This document shows, one piece after another, positions 1 through 13,905 of a DNA stretch of 64,000 bases. The notes under the pieces were generated by a model. The model did no database searches, was not told the origin of the DNA, and worked only from the letters and a program-made list of their open reading frames with translations. The translations under genes and the position numbers were made by a program. Location: positions 2,211,704 through 2,275,703 of the forward strand of contig RSEF01000021.1 in NCBI GenBank assembly GCA_003993805.1, written 5' to 3'. Positions within the stretch are counted from its first letter, which is position 1. Each line of letters starts with the position of its first letter. The DNA comes from Himantopus leucocephalus. Taxonomy: Eukaryota > Chordata > Aves > Charadriiformes > Recurvirostridae.

Positions 1-1610
1 CCAGGATAAACAAGGTGAGAGCATCAACACAGCAGAAGATCCAAGCAGACAGCTGTCACACGTCTCTTTCTAGTATGTGGAAGATAGATTGTTTGCTTAT
101 TCTGCTGTTTCAAAGTGCAACCGAATAGCATTTGTTGGAACTAGTAACTCTGATGCCTGTCGTGTTGGATCCTGCCCTCTGCAAAGAAAGATGAAGCCGC
201 TGGCTCAGACAGAACCGAAACGGTCACCAAAGCGCTCCAAAGCTTCACACTGATCCGTGTGCTGCTCAGCTCACTTCCTCGAAAGGGCTTCCTCAAACAA
301 GGTGAAGTATCAAGAGCACTGTAGCCACCACATGAGAACCTGCTGCTTTAGGAGTGAAATACGGCATGTTTTGTACAGCAGTAAAGAAAGACAGGACCTA
401 CAGTACGTCTTGGAATTACTACTATTCAAAACACCAGTAGCAATATCCTGCTAGTCAGAAATCTTTACAGAAACCACTCTTGATGAAACTTGGAAACAAA
501 GCTGCAGTTTCACTAATTTCAGAGAGAGGGAGAATCCACCCCAAAACAGCAACAGCCCAGTTCTCAGACTCAAATTCAAATTGTTTTGCCTTCCTCCACT
601 GCTCCAGATAAATTCGGTATCTGCCAGACTACTGACTGTTCATGTGCTAATCCGACTCAGACTCTCTCATTCATGGCTGTTCTCTTTTGCATAAAACATT
701 AAATGTTCATTTAAGGGGACAGTTGTCCCTACACCCTGCACGAGAGCTCTCCCTACCAGCCTGCTGGCCACGCTAAGCGTGTCCCATTTTCCCTTCGCCT
801 GGGGGAGAGCAAAAGCTCCTGGTTTTTGCTGGCGTGTATATAGAAGAAACGCAGAAAACTTTTACTGATGAGTACAGAATCTCCTCCCTGTCTCTCATCT
901 GCCGTGACCACCACCAGCTTCAATGCCTCACCCGAAGAGCACCAGGAAAATACTCCACGTTGCCTCCTGGCTGCTAGATGCGCGCAACCTGTTTGAGCGC
1001 CAGTGATTTCTGTGCGCAACGACAAAAACAGCCTCCTGTCCCCGAACATCTGGCCGAGTGCAATGTCTCAGACTTTTTCACTGCGACAGAGTCTTCCAGC
1101 GTTTCCCTTTCTCTCCCTCCTCTCTGCATCCAGACAAGCAGTCCAGTGATCACCTGCAATGGCAGCCACAGAGGGTGACCTGAGCCCTAGAGCTACTGCT
1201 GGAACAAATGAGAGAGCTTAACTAGAGCAAGACTGGCATAAAAAGGAAAGAGAAAAAAAGAGAGGAACAAAGATTCCGTCCAATTTGCTCTTTTCGGCAT
1301 TGTAAAAACTGGCCTGTTTCCCAGTATATCACTCTGCCATTGAATAAGGTCAATTGCAGAGCAGTTCTTCAGTCATCCTGATGGGTTTTCATGAGAAAGT
1401 GAATGGAGTGCAAATTAGCCAAAGTCGTCACAAGCTTTTTTACTGTCACTCTAAGCCTGACAGTCCAAAGGAAAATGAGGATTAATAAATCTAACGAACT
1501 TTCTCTATTATCCAAGCCAGGTTAGGAAACTATTTATTGTCTCTCTTTTTCTATGTTTCATCCATTTTGCCTACTGTGGTGAAGCATTTCAAGAAGAAAG
1601 AAACAACAGA

Positions 1611-1643
1611 CGCACGCACACACACGCTTGCACGCACACACAG
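1611..1643. repeat. CA-rich microsatellite, imperfect
   Basis: An imperfect (CA)n tract with CG interruptions (cgcacgcacacacacgcttg, then cacgcacacacag). Likely length-variable. Confidence 0.8.
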
Positions 1644-2200
1644 AGCTTAACCTCTCCAAATCTGCTAGACAGAGCCACAGACATACCAGAAAATAAAGGC
1701 ACAGGCATCATGCGAGCAAATCAAGATTTTAAAATAACTCCACCTTGTACATACCGTATAGTTTTAGATGAATCCTTACAGCTGCTGATTTCCATTAACT
1801 AATATGCGTTCAATGTGCTAAACATACACATTTTATGGGAGAAAAAATAATGACTGCTAGCAAGTCTTAAAAATTACCTTTTTTCTAAGAGCAAAAAATT
1901 GGTTTCAAGTTAAGGGGAAAAGTTTTTTAACAATTGTATTCACATGTGTGAAGTAGATCTTAGCGTATTTTCAAATTATTATTTTTTCAATAGAATAAGG
2001 CATTTCAGTAGCTACTGGTCTAGAATGAAAATATTTACTAATTTACTAAAATCATTTGTATTTGGGTAGCTTTTAGCAAACTAGCTTAACTAAGAGAGAA
2101 TTGCCTGAAACATTCTCAGAGACAGGAGGTCACGCCGAGCCTATTGCAGAAGTGATGCAAAAGACCTCTGTGAACCATTCAGCATTTTTTGTTTAGGAGG

Positions 2201-2240
2201 TATGTGTGTATGTATATACATATATATGTATGCATGTATG
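2201..2240. repeat. TA/TG-type microsatellite
   Basis: Alternating tatgtgtgtatgtatataca and tatatatgtatgcatgtatg units, largely self-complementary. Typical purine/pyrimidine-alternating intronic repeat. Confidence 0.85.
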
Positions 2241-5200
2241 TCAGTCCAGCATAATGCAAATCTGTCCAACCTCACAGTGGGACAAAATGTTCTCCCATGT
2301 AATTTGTAATACATTGCCATTAGTACAGTAGTTTTCGTTCAAGAGTCTCGAAGTCCTTAAAAGCTTCCATGAATCAGGCCTCATGCTGTCTGAAAATAGA
2401 TGTATATGTTTTCAGAATGCATGTTTTAAGCACCAATTAAGACATTTCTGCAGTAAAACAGGTGGGGAAAAGGAGACAAAGAGATTAGTCACTTGCTAAT
2501 GTCCTTGGAAATAAATGCCTGGGAGGAGACCAGCACGAATTTCAGGTCAACTGGCTCCTACTGTAAACTTAACAAAAAGTGATCAAACACCTGATTTCTG
2601 AGGATTAGAAATACATTAATTGTGGAAGCAAGCAAAATACACTGTAAAAAAAAGTTTGGCACCAGGACCCTAATAAAAACACCCCCAGCATTATGAATAA
2701 GGACAAAGATGATAAGAGAACATTGAACGAGTCACACACAAAACCAACAACTCTCTTTTAGACTAAAATGCTGAGCATCAACACTAGCTACAGTCTAAAA
2801 TGATGCACTCTTTCATCTTCCTTCTGGTAACTATGAAAACTCTTGCTTCTTGCCTTTGTGTTGGTACTGACAATGAGGGTACTCATTAATAAGAGGGAAA
2901 AAGATCAAAAGAGAAAATGCAAGGTTTCGTTCTGAAAGCTACTAACAAAAAATTGCTTTAATTTATTCCATATTTCTTTGAGATAATCAAAATTGTATCA
3001 AAAAAATCATTAAATACATAGTTGGCCATATTCATGGTTGCAGTGGGTAACAAACCAGTTTAAAGTTAAATCAAAGAGTTTGTTTCAACACTTTGTTTTC
3101 ACCTTTTATGTGGAGACACTTATCAGAATAAATTCTCCCCAAGGAAGCTCGTGCTACAATCTGACTAACCAAAGAAAAATTGTTTAGCATTCAAAGCAAT
3201 CTGGGGTTTGTTGAGATTTCCCTTCTTCTACTTTTACAGTCACTTGTCATTGCATTTAATAAGAGAGAAAACTTTCCTGACCATCTAAATTATGCCATTC
3301 AAGATATTAAGGAAAACACACATACCCCAAAGTAAAGGTAAAATTATGCTGCAATCATCAAATCAGCCTTCTCTTCTTTATCCCATCTGTATATTCTCCT
3401 GTAAATGCTCAAGTATTGCCTCGAAAGCTACACGAGCAGCACAGTCCTACCTGCTTGCCACTTAAATTGCTGGTATTTTAATCTCATCAAAGAATCTGAG
3501 TTTTTCTTCCTGCTGTTTTGACTTTGCTGTCTCTTAGCCTTGTCACATTCACTAGTTTTGAATAAGTGCAGAACTTGCATTTACAGAATTTGCAATCTGC
3601 AAGATTGTTTAAGTGATTTATCAAATACTTTGATTGAACACTTATTGCTGTTCCAGTTCTGAATCTCATTTAAATTGACTGGGCTTGACATAAGCCTTTC
3701 GAGAGAACACAGAAATGAGTCCGGGCTGTGTCAGGTACGGCATGAGGGGAAAAAAGTTCCACCTCCAGCCACAGCACTTCTGGAATTGCACACTGATAAA
3801 ATCAGCCAAGTAATATATTCCTTATCAAGCATTTTATGTCTGATAAAACCAGAATACCAACAGTCAGACAGGCTTTATCTTGTGAATGATCCAGCGCAAT
3901 GCCTCTGCAGGTAGGTTCATAATACGCAGAGCGTCTAGCGTCCCCCGTGTTTCTGAAAGAGAAACTTATTATTATCTGTCTGTGGAGCTAAAGGGTCCGT
4001 AACTGTGGTGTGCTCTGCGCAGCCACAGAGACCACATCACTGCAACAGAGGTTACCATCACTTTGCACTCACAGCCAACATACAGATCAGGGTAACGTCG
4101 ACCTCTATGGAGCTCTGAAACATCTGCAAAGGTGAAAATTTTTATCATCAAATGGATGATGTACTTCTGGGGGATACTAAGCAAATTGAGGGCAAATAAG
4201 TTTGAAGGTCTACATAGAAATCTAACCAGAAGGGACGCAGCAAAACTCCTCCCATCAAGCTAGAAAGCAATGGCAATGCACCACAGACAAATATCACTGG
4301 AAGATATCTCTTCTAACATGAAAAACAAAAACCATCTGTAACCACAAACTTCCTTTGCGTTTACCTCTCTGATCCTGCACTAAGTGTGCACCCTACATAA
4401 CCTTTCAGCATGGTGTTTGTATTTACCCCCACTACGAAGATACCATTCGCTAGATGAATTAACCGAAGCCATCAGAGGTGACTCAAGTGATTGTGTACCT
4501 GATTATTACCCACTTTTGGTGCACAGAGGCATGAGTCAGCTCTGACAAGAAGCAGCTTCTTCTAGCGGGCTGCTCCGAGAAACCCTCAGCTTTCAAATGT
4601 TTTTATCCACTTTATATAAGATAGTCAACATTTGTTATCTCCAAGGATGCTGCAAATCCATTCCTTCCTTCAGGATTTTGGTGGAGAAACGGGACGCTGA
4701 AATGGGTACGCTGGTTGTGAGTGGCTGTGAACGGACTATCGGCGCTGGCAGCCAACGCTGAGTCTGGCTGCTCCTGTTCATCGCAGACTTGTCTGGTTGT
4801 GGTGAGGCCACAAGTGAACCTCTACAGATTTCTATCAAGAAATACCACAGAGGCTTTTAGACTTGGCATTTCCTAATAAAAAATAAACGCTTATTGCCTT
4901 TGTTCCTAATTTTGCTTAAGTTCACGAGATTTTACAGAGCTTTACCAAATCACCTAACGGTTCCCCTTGCACGCTCAATGCCTGATGCTCGATTGAGGTA
5001 CCAGTTGTAATTAACTATTAGTATATTAAATTCATGCAAGAGAGGGGCTTCCCTATTACTTCATAATTTAAGGTCAAACAAATACAGTCTCCAGGAACAT
5101 TTGCTGTCTGCCACATCACTTTCAATGGTATAACCATTTAGAAACAAAACTTGGAAATTAGTAAGTACACAAATGCTCAAATAAATCTCTTCAAAAATAA

Positions 5201-8199
5201 CAAGTAAAGATGGGCCAAAGCCAGAGTAGATTTCAAGCACCCGGAGTTCGGAGGTGATCAGATACAGAGTTTCCATCCTTAATAACAACCAAGCAAAGAT
5301 AAGAATAAATGAAGAGAAATTGTTTCAGTTCATAAGAGATTAAAATGACATGCTTTTGCAGCATGATGGTTGTGAGTCTTTCTTGCTAAATCTGTTGTCT
5401 TTCAGGCTCATGGCATTTTCAATGCTTCCTCCAAACTCATGTGGGATAATGCACTTCCAAAAAGTAGGCTCTAGGTATGCACATTCTTAAAATCAACCAC
5501 TCAACACGCATCCAAATAAAAGTGAGCTTTCCTACCCATTTTCCCCAAGAAAGGAAGCTCAGAGCCCTTTTATGCATTGTGAATGGCCCACCTAATTTAG
5601 ACTGAATTATACCCTAACCTTCATTTCCCCTTTACTTCTTTGCTCCATTCAGCAGTTTCTGACTTCAGCTAATTCACTAACAATCCCAGCTGGTCCTTCC
5701 CAGCTCCCAGTTCTTTAGCACATTGTCCAAGGAAACTATGTGCTCCCATCTACACTGGTATTCCACTCTCCAATTAACCTACTGCTGAGAGGCTTTACCC
5801 CTTTCCACCATCCATTCCTCCGCACATACATTTTTTTAACCTTTTACTTCTTGAATTAAAGTTTATAAGATCTCTTCCAGGTGAGAAGGTGTTAAATTAT
5901 TTGCTAAATGTGGTGCTGGTTACTCAGGAAGACACAACACACACAATCAGGTGATAGCTATGAAAAAATAATCTGGTTGATCTCAAATGCATTTCAAAGC
6001 CAAGTATTAAGGCACAGAGGGTTAAGATACAAGTAAACAAATAACAAAAGAATTTCAGCACTTGCTGTATGACAGGCATATGCTTGTTCTTATTACTGAA
6101 ACCGTGCAGAGTAACTAAGGTCAGCCAGAGGTATGGCTGGTATTTGATCTACACAGCCCTGCAGTAGCGCTGCTTGAGACACGTAGATGGATTTTCTACT
6201 CTCATTATTTAAAAACAATCAATCATTTTTCTATCATTCAGTTATAACTTTGATGACATTAAAATGAATGCCCGTACCCACACAACGTGGTCTTTACTGT
6301 GAAAGCGTTACCATGTCTGCAAGAGATAACAGTCTTAAGCATGTCCGTATTTCAGATCTATTTCACTGACTACTTTAAGTATCTGTTTTGTCTAAGCAGG
6401 GACATAGATGATCCTAGTTATCGCGTGCCTGATCATCACTCATCTACTTGCACAAATAGAACACACCAGGCTAGAAACGGTTCTGCTATCTTGGGATAAA
6501 AGCCAAGACTTCAACATCTTGAAGTCCCCTATCCAATGACTATATAATTATATACAGAAAATTCCCACAGCAAATGTTAATAACCCTCACTCGGTTCAGG
6601 CTAGAGACTTGTCTCTCCTCTGTTATGCCGAGTGTCTGCACATAGCCCGTGCTGACCAAAAATGTCCTCCTTTTTACTTAAACTGTTGCACTTATTCCAA
6701 AAACCTCTTTTCCAGTGTAGATTAAGACCACGTTTTAAAAGACCTAAACTTCAACGTATGCTGCCTGAGAGGCATTTAACATTTCATTTTCTGACACAAT
6801 GCCAAGTGTCTTCTTTCTGGATAAATGGCACAGATCTCGTTGTTGACAAGATGCTAGATAAAACAAAGATAGTGAAAATGTAATTGATGGCTATTAAACA
6901 CCTACCTCCCCCAATTCCTTCTTTCTTGTACATTTGCTTAGAACCAAGTGAGCATAATAGCAGCACAGTGCTCAGAAAGTGGTTTTCAGAATCAGGCAGT
7001 GAGAAAGTCAATATGGAGCAGTGTGTCCATTTGTTTTGATTTATCTCACTAACTTCAATTGACAGTTAATTCATCAGAGTAGGAAAACGCCAGTCTAGTG
7101 AAAACACAACTCATGAAGGAGAGAGAACGGAGTGGAAAACATAGAGTGTGGATAATACAGGTAATAAATTAAAGGATACAGTATCAGTATTTTATCATTC
7201 TCATTCTGAATTTGCTATATTCCTACTCTTGCCAATTACGGTTTATAGTAAGCAGTAAATTTACACATGCATTTACTGATACATATCACACACACACAAG
7301 CCCTTTACAAAATAAAGCAACTTTGAAAAACAGGAAAAGACAGGAAAAGAAGTCACTTTGGCTCAAATTTCTAAATCTGAAATTTCCAGCAGATTACTAC
7401 AAAATCTTGTCATAAACTGCAGGCAAGATGAGAATTTACAGTGTGAATGCTGGCTTGGATCTAAATTCCACAAAAACATGAGAGTTGAAAATGAGATTTG
7501 CAATAGAAATACACTACTGCAAGTGCAGCCCAGCCAGAGAGCCGGGAATGGAAGACTTATGTCTTCAAAAGGTCGCAAGAAATGCCCTGAGCAGACAAGG
7601 GTCCACCCAGCCCAGAAGCCTTAGTGGGGCACTGTTTGGTGCGTTCCCTGTTTTCGTCCCTTGACCCCACAACTCCTCCCTTTATGTCATTTGTTATCAC
7701 CCAGAAGCATGTAATTTCTCCATGGGTTTGGGGTTTTTTTTTCCCTTAATGCCCCTCACCTCCCAAAGGATAGCTTCAAGGTCATTCCTGACCTTATGAC
7801 AACACCAGTGAAGACAATAAAAGCTGGATACAGTGGTCATGGAGCACAGCCAATTGCCACTGCCTTTGCCTCGTAGCCTCCAGTATCCAGAGCCGTTGTA
7901 TAAGAGATATCAGAGAGAATATCCCTGCCTACTCCTGCTGATATATCCATTTACGGACTGGATTCACACCATCCCAGTCCTCTCTGAACCTTCTGATCTA
8001 CCTGTCTCCGCAGGTAGCGTGTTTTGGAATTCACTTTTCACTACATAAATTAGTACTTGCTTGTATTTAATTTAAACACTTTTTCTACTAGTTTCACCAT
8101 ATGCTTCTACTAAAAGTACAACATTATTTCTTAAATAGCAATTCCAAATTCCCTTTCTCCACCGCTTTTAGGATTTTGTAAACTTCAACAGTATCTACT

Positions 8200-8930
8200 A
8201 GAATCATAGAATCATGGAATTGTTGAGGTTGGAAGGGACCTTTAAGATCATCAAGTCCAACCATTAACCTAACCTGACAAAACCACATCTAAACCATATC
8301 CCCAAGTACCACCTCTACCCTTTTTTTAAACACCTCCAGGGATGGCGAATCCACCACCTCCCTGGGCAGCCTATTCCAATGTTGGATAACCCTTTCAGTG
8401 AAGAAATTTTTCCTAATATCCAACCTAAACCTACACCTTCTCCTCTCCAAACTCAGCAAATCCAGATTTTATAGTTCCTCCTCCTAGAACAGTTGCTCAA
8501 TCCTCTTGGAAATCCTAGTTGCCCTCCCCTATTCTTCCTCCAACTCTGCTCTACCTCCCCTCACACCAGAGCTACAAGATAGAGGCACACCAAGGTCTAC
8601 ACAGCAGCGTGACGATGTCCTCTGTCTTCTTCTCAACATCCCTCCTGATGAGCCCAGTGCACTGTTGACTTTTTTTGGCTGCTACTGCACGCAGAGCCAA
8701 TGATTTCAGCGATCTGTCAGCAGAGACTGCAAGCTCTCTTCCCTGCGTCCTGTCTGCCAGTTTGAAGTTCAGCATTACATAGACGCAGCTTAGATTATTC
8801 TTCCCCAGATACACTAAATTACGTGACCTTACGCTTATCTAAATGGAAGTTAACCTGCAATCGGTTTTGCCCGTTCACTAAGTTTTGCAGGGTTAGTGAC
8901 ATTTCAGTCAGCACCATCCTCGACGCTTAA
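8200..8930 (-). mobile_element. CR1 non-LTR retrotransposon, 5'-truncated, with decayed reverse-transcriptase ORF end
   Basis: The left edge carries the CR1 3' tail in reverse (agaatcatagaatcatgg, from 8200), followed by the reversed 3' end typical of avian CR1 (GGACTTGATGATCTTAAAGG type). Reading leftward on the minus strand from about 8930 to 8480, the translated remnant resembles the C-terminal part of CR1 ORF2: a KLSER stretch, then VNFHLDKRKV, then YLGKNN (about 8812-8795), then a RRDVEKKTED segment and an ELEEE..GRATR segment. Frameshifts and stops break it. A piece between the ORF remnant and the last 240 bp seems deleted compared with the copy at 22.9 kb. It is in sense orientation relative to PRDM16. 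It is certainly inactive. Confidence 0.92.
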
Positions 8931-10890
8931 CTTATGTCTCAACCCAATTTCTGCTCCAAAGAACATAGACAACTCAACAAGAATATGAACTTCCTGGCTT
9001 CTTTTTTTTTTTTTTTCTAAATCAAGCTTGTATGCTTATTAAAACCTAAGCAGAGCTGCAGTAGACTATAAGAAATTAAGCTGCTTTCTGTCCATTTCCC
9101 AGGAAACTGGACGAGAGCCAAAAATAATCTGTCCTGCTTAAAGTAAGTATCTGCATTTTGCCTCAACAACTCTCCAGAAAGGCAGCCTTTTTATCTCCCT
9201 TCCACACTGCTGAAATTCACTGTGGAGATGATATAAGTACTTGTGAATAGCAAAAGATACTTAACTTCTGAGAGTGGACATGTCTGTAAATCAGTTCTTA
9301 GAACAATAGCTCAGTATTTAAGAGCTGAGACGCACACACCTTTTGTTTGAAGGCAAGTAAATATACAACAAGGTGCAAGCTTCATAACAGTGCAGTACTT
9401 TTGCATTACTAATCTCTCTCAATACGAGATTAAACGCAACCACTGCTGAGAGCAAAAAAGATTGCATCAATTCTAAATATCCTATGACTTCATATTACTA
9501 GCTAAAACACTGCAAAGGCACAAATACGCATTACCAACACAGAAGATATAAAGAAATCACAGCCTGAACTTTCACCTAAATATCTAAATTAAATCAGAAG
9601 TCTTCCAAAGGTTTAGAAAAGTCTACATGTTTCTGTTATAATCACAAGCTATGGCATTTCGAGAGCTTTTATTGCTCAGAGAGGAAAATATCAATTATTG
9701 CAGTAGGGTTTATTGGTATGTACGATCACAGGAAGACATGAAAGTCTCATGGCCAAAACGCCAGCCTTGTCCAGTGAATAGGCTAAACTCCTCATAACCT
9801 TAACATAATTTCAAAATGTTGGTCTTTTATCAGCATCCAGTTTCTAAACATCTTGTGGCTGATGTTCACCATCGCTTGACACTGCAATAGGAATTGCACA
9901 AGCAGGTTCTTCAGTCTGGTTTTGCCCTGTTGCTCACTCGACCGCTTCCACACTCCCCACACCTGCGATTCCATCCTTGCCTCTTCCTTCTCTTTCACCA
10001 AAAGTTGAAACGTTCCAAAACATTCAAATATACCAAAAGTTCTAATAATCTACGAAAGGTGTAAAATCTGCTGGCATTAAATTTTTGTATGCAGACATTT
10101 CTGCTACATGGCGGGACGCAGCAGTCCCAGTCCACATGCACATCAGCATCACTGCATGGCAGGTCAGAAGGACGCGCCATCAGGCGGGTTCCCAGCCTGC
10201 CTTTGCGCTGCGGCTGCGTTCCTCGACTCACGGTACACATGCAATAACACAGCACTAGTAATAACCACCACTACCAGTATCAAAGGCTAAGTCACCGAAG
10301 CTGTATTTAATTCTTCCATTGCAAAAGCTTTCAAGTCAACTCAATTAAAGTAATCCACCGCAATGATTCAAGTTTTACAGACAAGGATTTCCCCCCCCTC
10401 AAGTGAGCAGCTTGTGATTTAACAGTAATGTTTCAAGTTGTTAAACAACCCTTTCTTACATTACATAAAAGATGAAGAAAGCTAAAAGGTATAAGCACTA
10501 AAAAGATAGCTGATGTCTTACGGTATTAGGGGTGGAATTATCCTAACAGCAGCTGCCTACGTTGCACAGGCGGGATACTCACCCAAACTACACTTGACAA
10601 TTCTCCCCTCCTTCAAGAGACAAATATTTATTCCCCTCCTCACCGCAAGTCCTTTGGACTATGGCTGTTGTCAGTTAAAAGTGGATCTTTTATTTCATAT
10701 CGGGCTCTTTGACACTTGTCAAGTTCACTTTAAAAAAATTTCAGCTCTCACACCATTAAAATCATGCTCCAAATAATTTTTTTTGCTGCACAAAAATACT
10801 TTTAGCACATACATTTGTAATCCAGTTTTTAAAATCATCTTTGAATCAATAAATTGGATTTAAATTCCCAAGAACCCCTCATCATCAGTT
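8931..10890. other. PRDM16: Intronic sequence with no gene
   Basis: Between the CR1 copy and the CpG-rich patch I see only AT-rich unique sequence with a short poly-T (9002-9016). Overlapping short frames near 9792-10290 on both strands carry no recognisable motif. Confidence 0.65.
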
Positions 10891-11030
10891 CCGAAAACGC
10901 TGGAGCCCGCCGCCCCGCGAGGCGGTTTTCTGCCCAGCCCGTACCCCCTCCCTGCAGCTCTGGGGGCCAGCCTGGCCTACCAACACGCAGCCCGCCGCAG
11001 AACCGCCAGCACTGCCGGGGGGCACGCGGT
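10891..11030. promoter_or_regulatory. CpG-rich patch (small orphan CpG island candidate)
   Basis: I count about 15 CpG dinucleotides in 140 bp (clusters such as cccgccgccccgcgaggcgg), in a background where CpG is rare. Such CpG retention suggests low germline methylation, as at promoters or poised enhancers. It lies just before the motif-dense segment at 11.27-11.5 kb. It has no exon signature, and the overlapping frames on both strands are explained by GC content. Confidence 0.45.
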
Positions 11031-11269
11031 TACTGCTCAGACCTACCACTTTCTGACTTCGAGACAGGAGGTTTATCCAGTTCCCCACATCACTCTCCTT
11101 TTCCAAACATTTGGCTTTGGTGATTTCCCCCCCGCCCCTTCCCTTTCCCTTACTCCAAGTTTAAGGCAGTTCACCACTTACGGTCATTTACAGCTTACAT
11201 CTCAGTAAATCCAGAAGGTGTCTGATGAAAAAGAGGGACTAGCCAAGCATCTTAATCCCCCTGTTCATT

Positions 11270-11500
11270 CATGCTCTCTGTAATGTTCTTTCAGGCCTCT
11301 GCTGAGAGACTAGGCTGAAATGAAGGCTGATAAATTAGTCTGGAGGGAAACAAGGCAGATTCTGCTTGTAAAAGGTCATTCCAACTTTGTTCTGGGTGAG
11401 GGTTTATCTTGACTGCAGCTGCGACAGACAATGGCCGGGGCCTAAACGGCAGAAATCCTAGCTCTGCTCATGAAATTACTGTGCTGATAAGGTAGAATGG
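11270..11500. promoter_or_regulatory. Candidate intronic enhancer (GATA, E-box, SOX and homeodomain motifs)
   Basis: The segment holds a TAAATTAG homeodomain-type site (11331-11338), a GATA site in reverse (TTATCT, 11404-11409), a palindromic proneural E-box GCAGCTGC (11415-11422), a SOX-type ACAATGG (11428-11434) and a second GATA site (GATAAG, 11486-11491). The density and the mixed base composition resemble vertebrate conserved noncoding elements. Conservation itself has not been seen; this is inference from motifs. Confidence 0.35.
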
Positions 11501-13875
11501 ACTTCAGTGAGATCTAAATGGGAAAAGGGAGGTGGGGGACAAGGGTGAAATGTAGGTATTTTTGAACATGATTGAACAGGGATGACACAATAAGATGTAC
11601 AATTAAAGCAATGACTTGCCCAGGCATTATCTGAAAGTGAAGCAACATACTGCTCGCTAATCAGATCAAAAGGAAGAAAATACCCATTTCTGTGTGCTGA
11701 ACAAACTGCCTCAGTACAAACGCAGGCACGAGTGGGCTGAATGCTGCACTTTCTGTACCAGAAAGGTTATAAAACACATGAAACACAAAGGTGATTCTTA
11801 AAGACCGGGGCTTCTGAACTACTGTGTCATTCACCAGTCATTACACTGCTTCCAGGACACACCGGAGATTTACTTCACCAGCAACACGTTGCCAAGAGCA
11901 GCCCAAATAAGCCCCACTGAAGAGCGTGCACGAGCAGGACATGTGGGTGAGAATACTCTTCAGTGAAAAGCACTTTTATTTTTTTAAGCACATTTTGTGC
12001 ATTTCTGGGGCAAAGAGAGTAAGTGATGGCAAGTTCTGACGAACCGCGCTCTAGTCTGTGCTTCCTGATGTGTACACAGACTGACTTTCCTTGCGAGAGA
12101 GATGCCTCTCCTTTATTTACACATCCCACTTGAATGTGCATGTCTCTGATCAATGCAAACACATTAAATGGTCACAGCATACTGTTACCAGTCTGGAACC
12201 CGATTACACTAACCAGCTTCCACTTGGGCCTCTGCCTCAGACGATCTTGTTATCTGTTTGCTTTCAGAGAGGACAGGGAGAACCAGGAAATGAAGAGAGA
12301 TGCACAAATGAGTCAAGGTGGATATTTTGCAAGGACGCTTCGCCAAGCAGCTGGCCTTAGTCACAACTTGAGAAACAAAGCTCACGATTAGTACTAAAAT
12401 TTCCAAAGACACCCCTATGCACAGAAATGCTCCTTCCACTCCGACCGGCCCATTCGCCACCACTCCGACCACTGGACCTCCTCCTGCAGACGTGCTTCTC
12501 CCATTAATGTTTCTAAATGTGACTCAAACTGAGCTTCACACCTTCCTTAGATAAACAGCCCATGTTTTTCAAAGTTGTAAACTTTCAGTACAAGGACTGT
12601 CTCATTTTGTACAGGTCCCAGTACTTTGCTGTGATGAAACACACAAAAAGAGGAAAGGATGAATAATTAAATTATATGTTAACAACTGAAGAACAAACAT
12701 CCACCTATGTCCCACCACTTCAGAAAGACTGATAGACCCAACTTTTCATTTTCACCTCTATATACAGCAACATAACTCCCCTGCATTTCCAGAGCCAAAT
12801 AAAAAGCAAAGTGCCAAAATGTGTGAAGTGCTAAATCCCACAAAGTAAGAGTTGCTACATTTAGCAGTTCTCCAAATCTGCGGTGCTGCTCCATATTTGC
12901 TATGGGAAGAGGAGGACGCTGCCAAATTATGCAGAGAATGTGATTTCCCCTTTCTCTAAAAGTAATTAACATAACATTTTACTCTGGAAAATTCACTGTT
13001 GTTACTTCTTGTATCGTACAGATTGAGGTAAAGAAATTTAATTTAAAACCTTCAGACTTCATGATTAACCAGGAATTCAAATGAGGTTCACTGAAAGGTT
13101 TGCTAATGTCACAAACCTTTGGAGTCTAAACACAGCGCTAAGTATTTAAGCCTTGAGTTAAGTTGAGTAATGACTTACTCTAATGTCTTAGCACAAGGTT
13201 ACTGGGATTCAGGAGCTAGGGATAAGCTACACAGAAAAAGGACCCCAGAAAATAACTGGGTGAACACCTAAAACATGGAACCGGTCAGGGTCCCTCACCC
13301 ACCAAGGGACAGTGGAAGCGAGGGGCAGGCAGCCTGCCCGTAGGCAGGAAAGGTGCAGCAGCCCAGACCTCGGCAGACAGTTCCCAAGTTCCCTGGAGGA
13401 TTTGGGTACGTTGCCGTGTTGCTAGCTTATGCGGGACTCCTCCAAGCCGTGCGGTCACATGTACATTACCTACTAGTATCCTGCACAAGGACGGTCTTCT
13501 CAAACAGCAAACACATCCCCGGTTACCATGTAGAAGTAGCCTAAGAACTGCAAAACAAGTTATTTTGCATTGCTTCCACCTTCTGAAATTGCAACTGAAA
13601 GTCCCCAGGGTGATGCCTCCTTTAAAGTCCCATGTATATTTATGGTTTAACTCTAACTTATTGATCATTTCCTTTACAAAAGCCTACTGTGTTCCAATGC
13701 TCCATCAGCCAGGCTTTTCTGGGAACGGACAAAATAAAGGTTGCGTTTCTATGCAGGTTAACATTCCAGAGGAAGAAGTAGTGCCCTGTATTCTGCAAGG
13801 CTTTTGACAACGAAAAGAGCTATTTTTCAAACCTGTGGTTACCACTGAGCTTTTCGTGGGATTTTCTTCTCCTCC

Positions 13876-13905
13876 TTTTTTTTTTCTTTTTCTTTTTTTT
13901 TTTTT
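13876..13905. repeat. T/C-rich low-complexity tract
   Basis: Runs of T separated by single C bases. Simple sequence only. Confidence 0.85.

Larger units (their letters stand above)
1..8199. other. PRDM16: AT-rich intronic sequence with no gene
   Basis: I see no exon-like frame, RNA gene or recognisable transposon here. There is a CA-rich simple repeat (about 1611-1643) and a TA/TG microsatellite (2201-2240). Short open frames, such as those at 753-1159, overlap on both strands and look like chance. Confidence 0.7.

Noticed and set aside
13285..13668. 127-codon minus-strand frame
   Set aside because: No domain, overlapping open frames on the other strand, and composition explained by local GC content.
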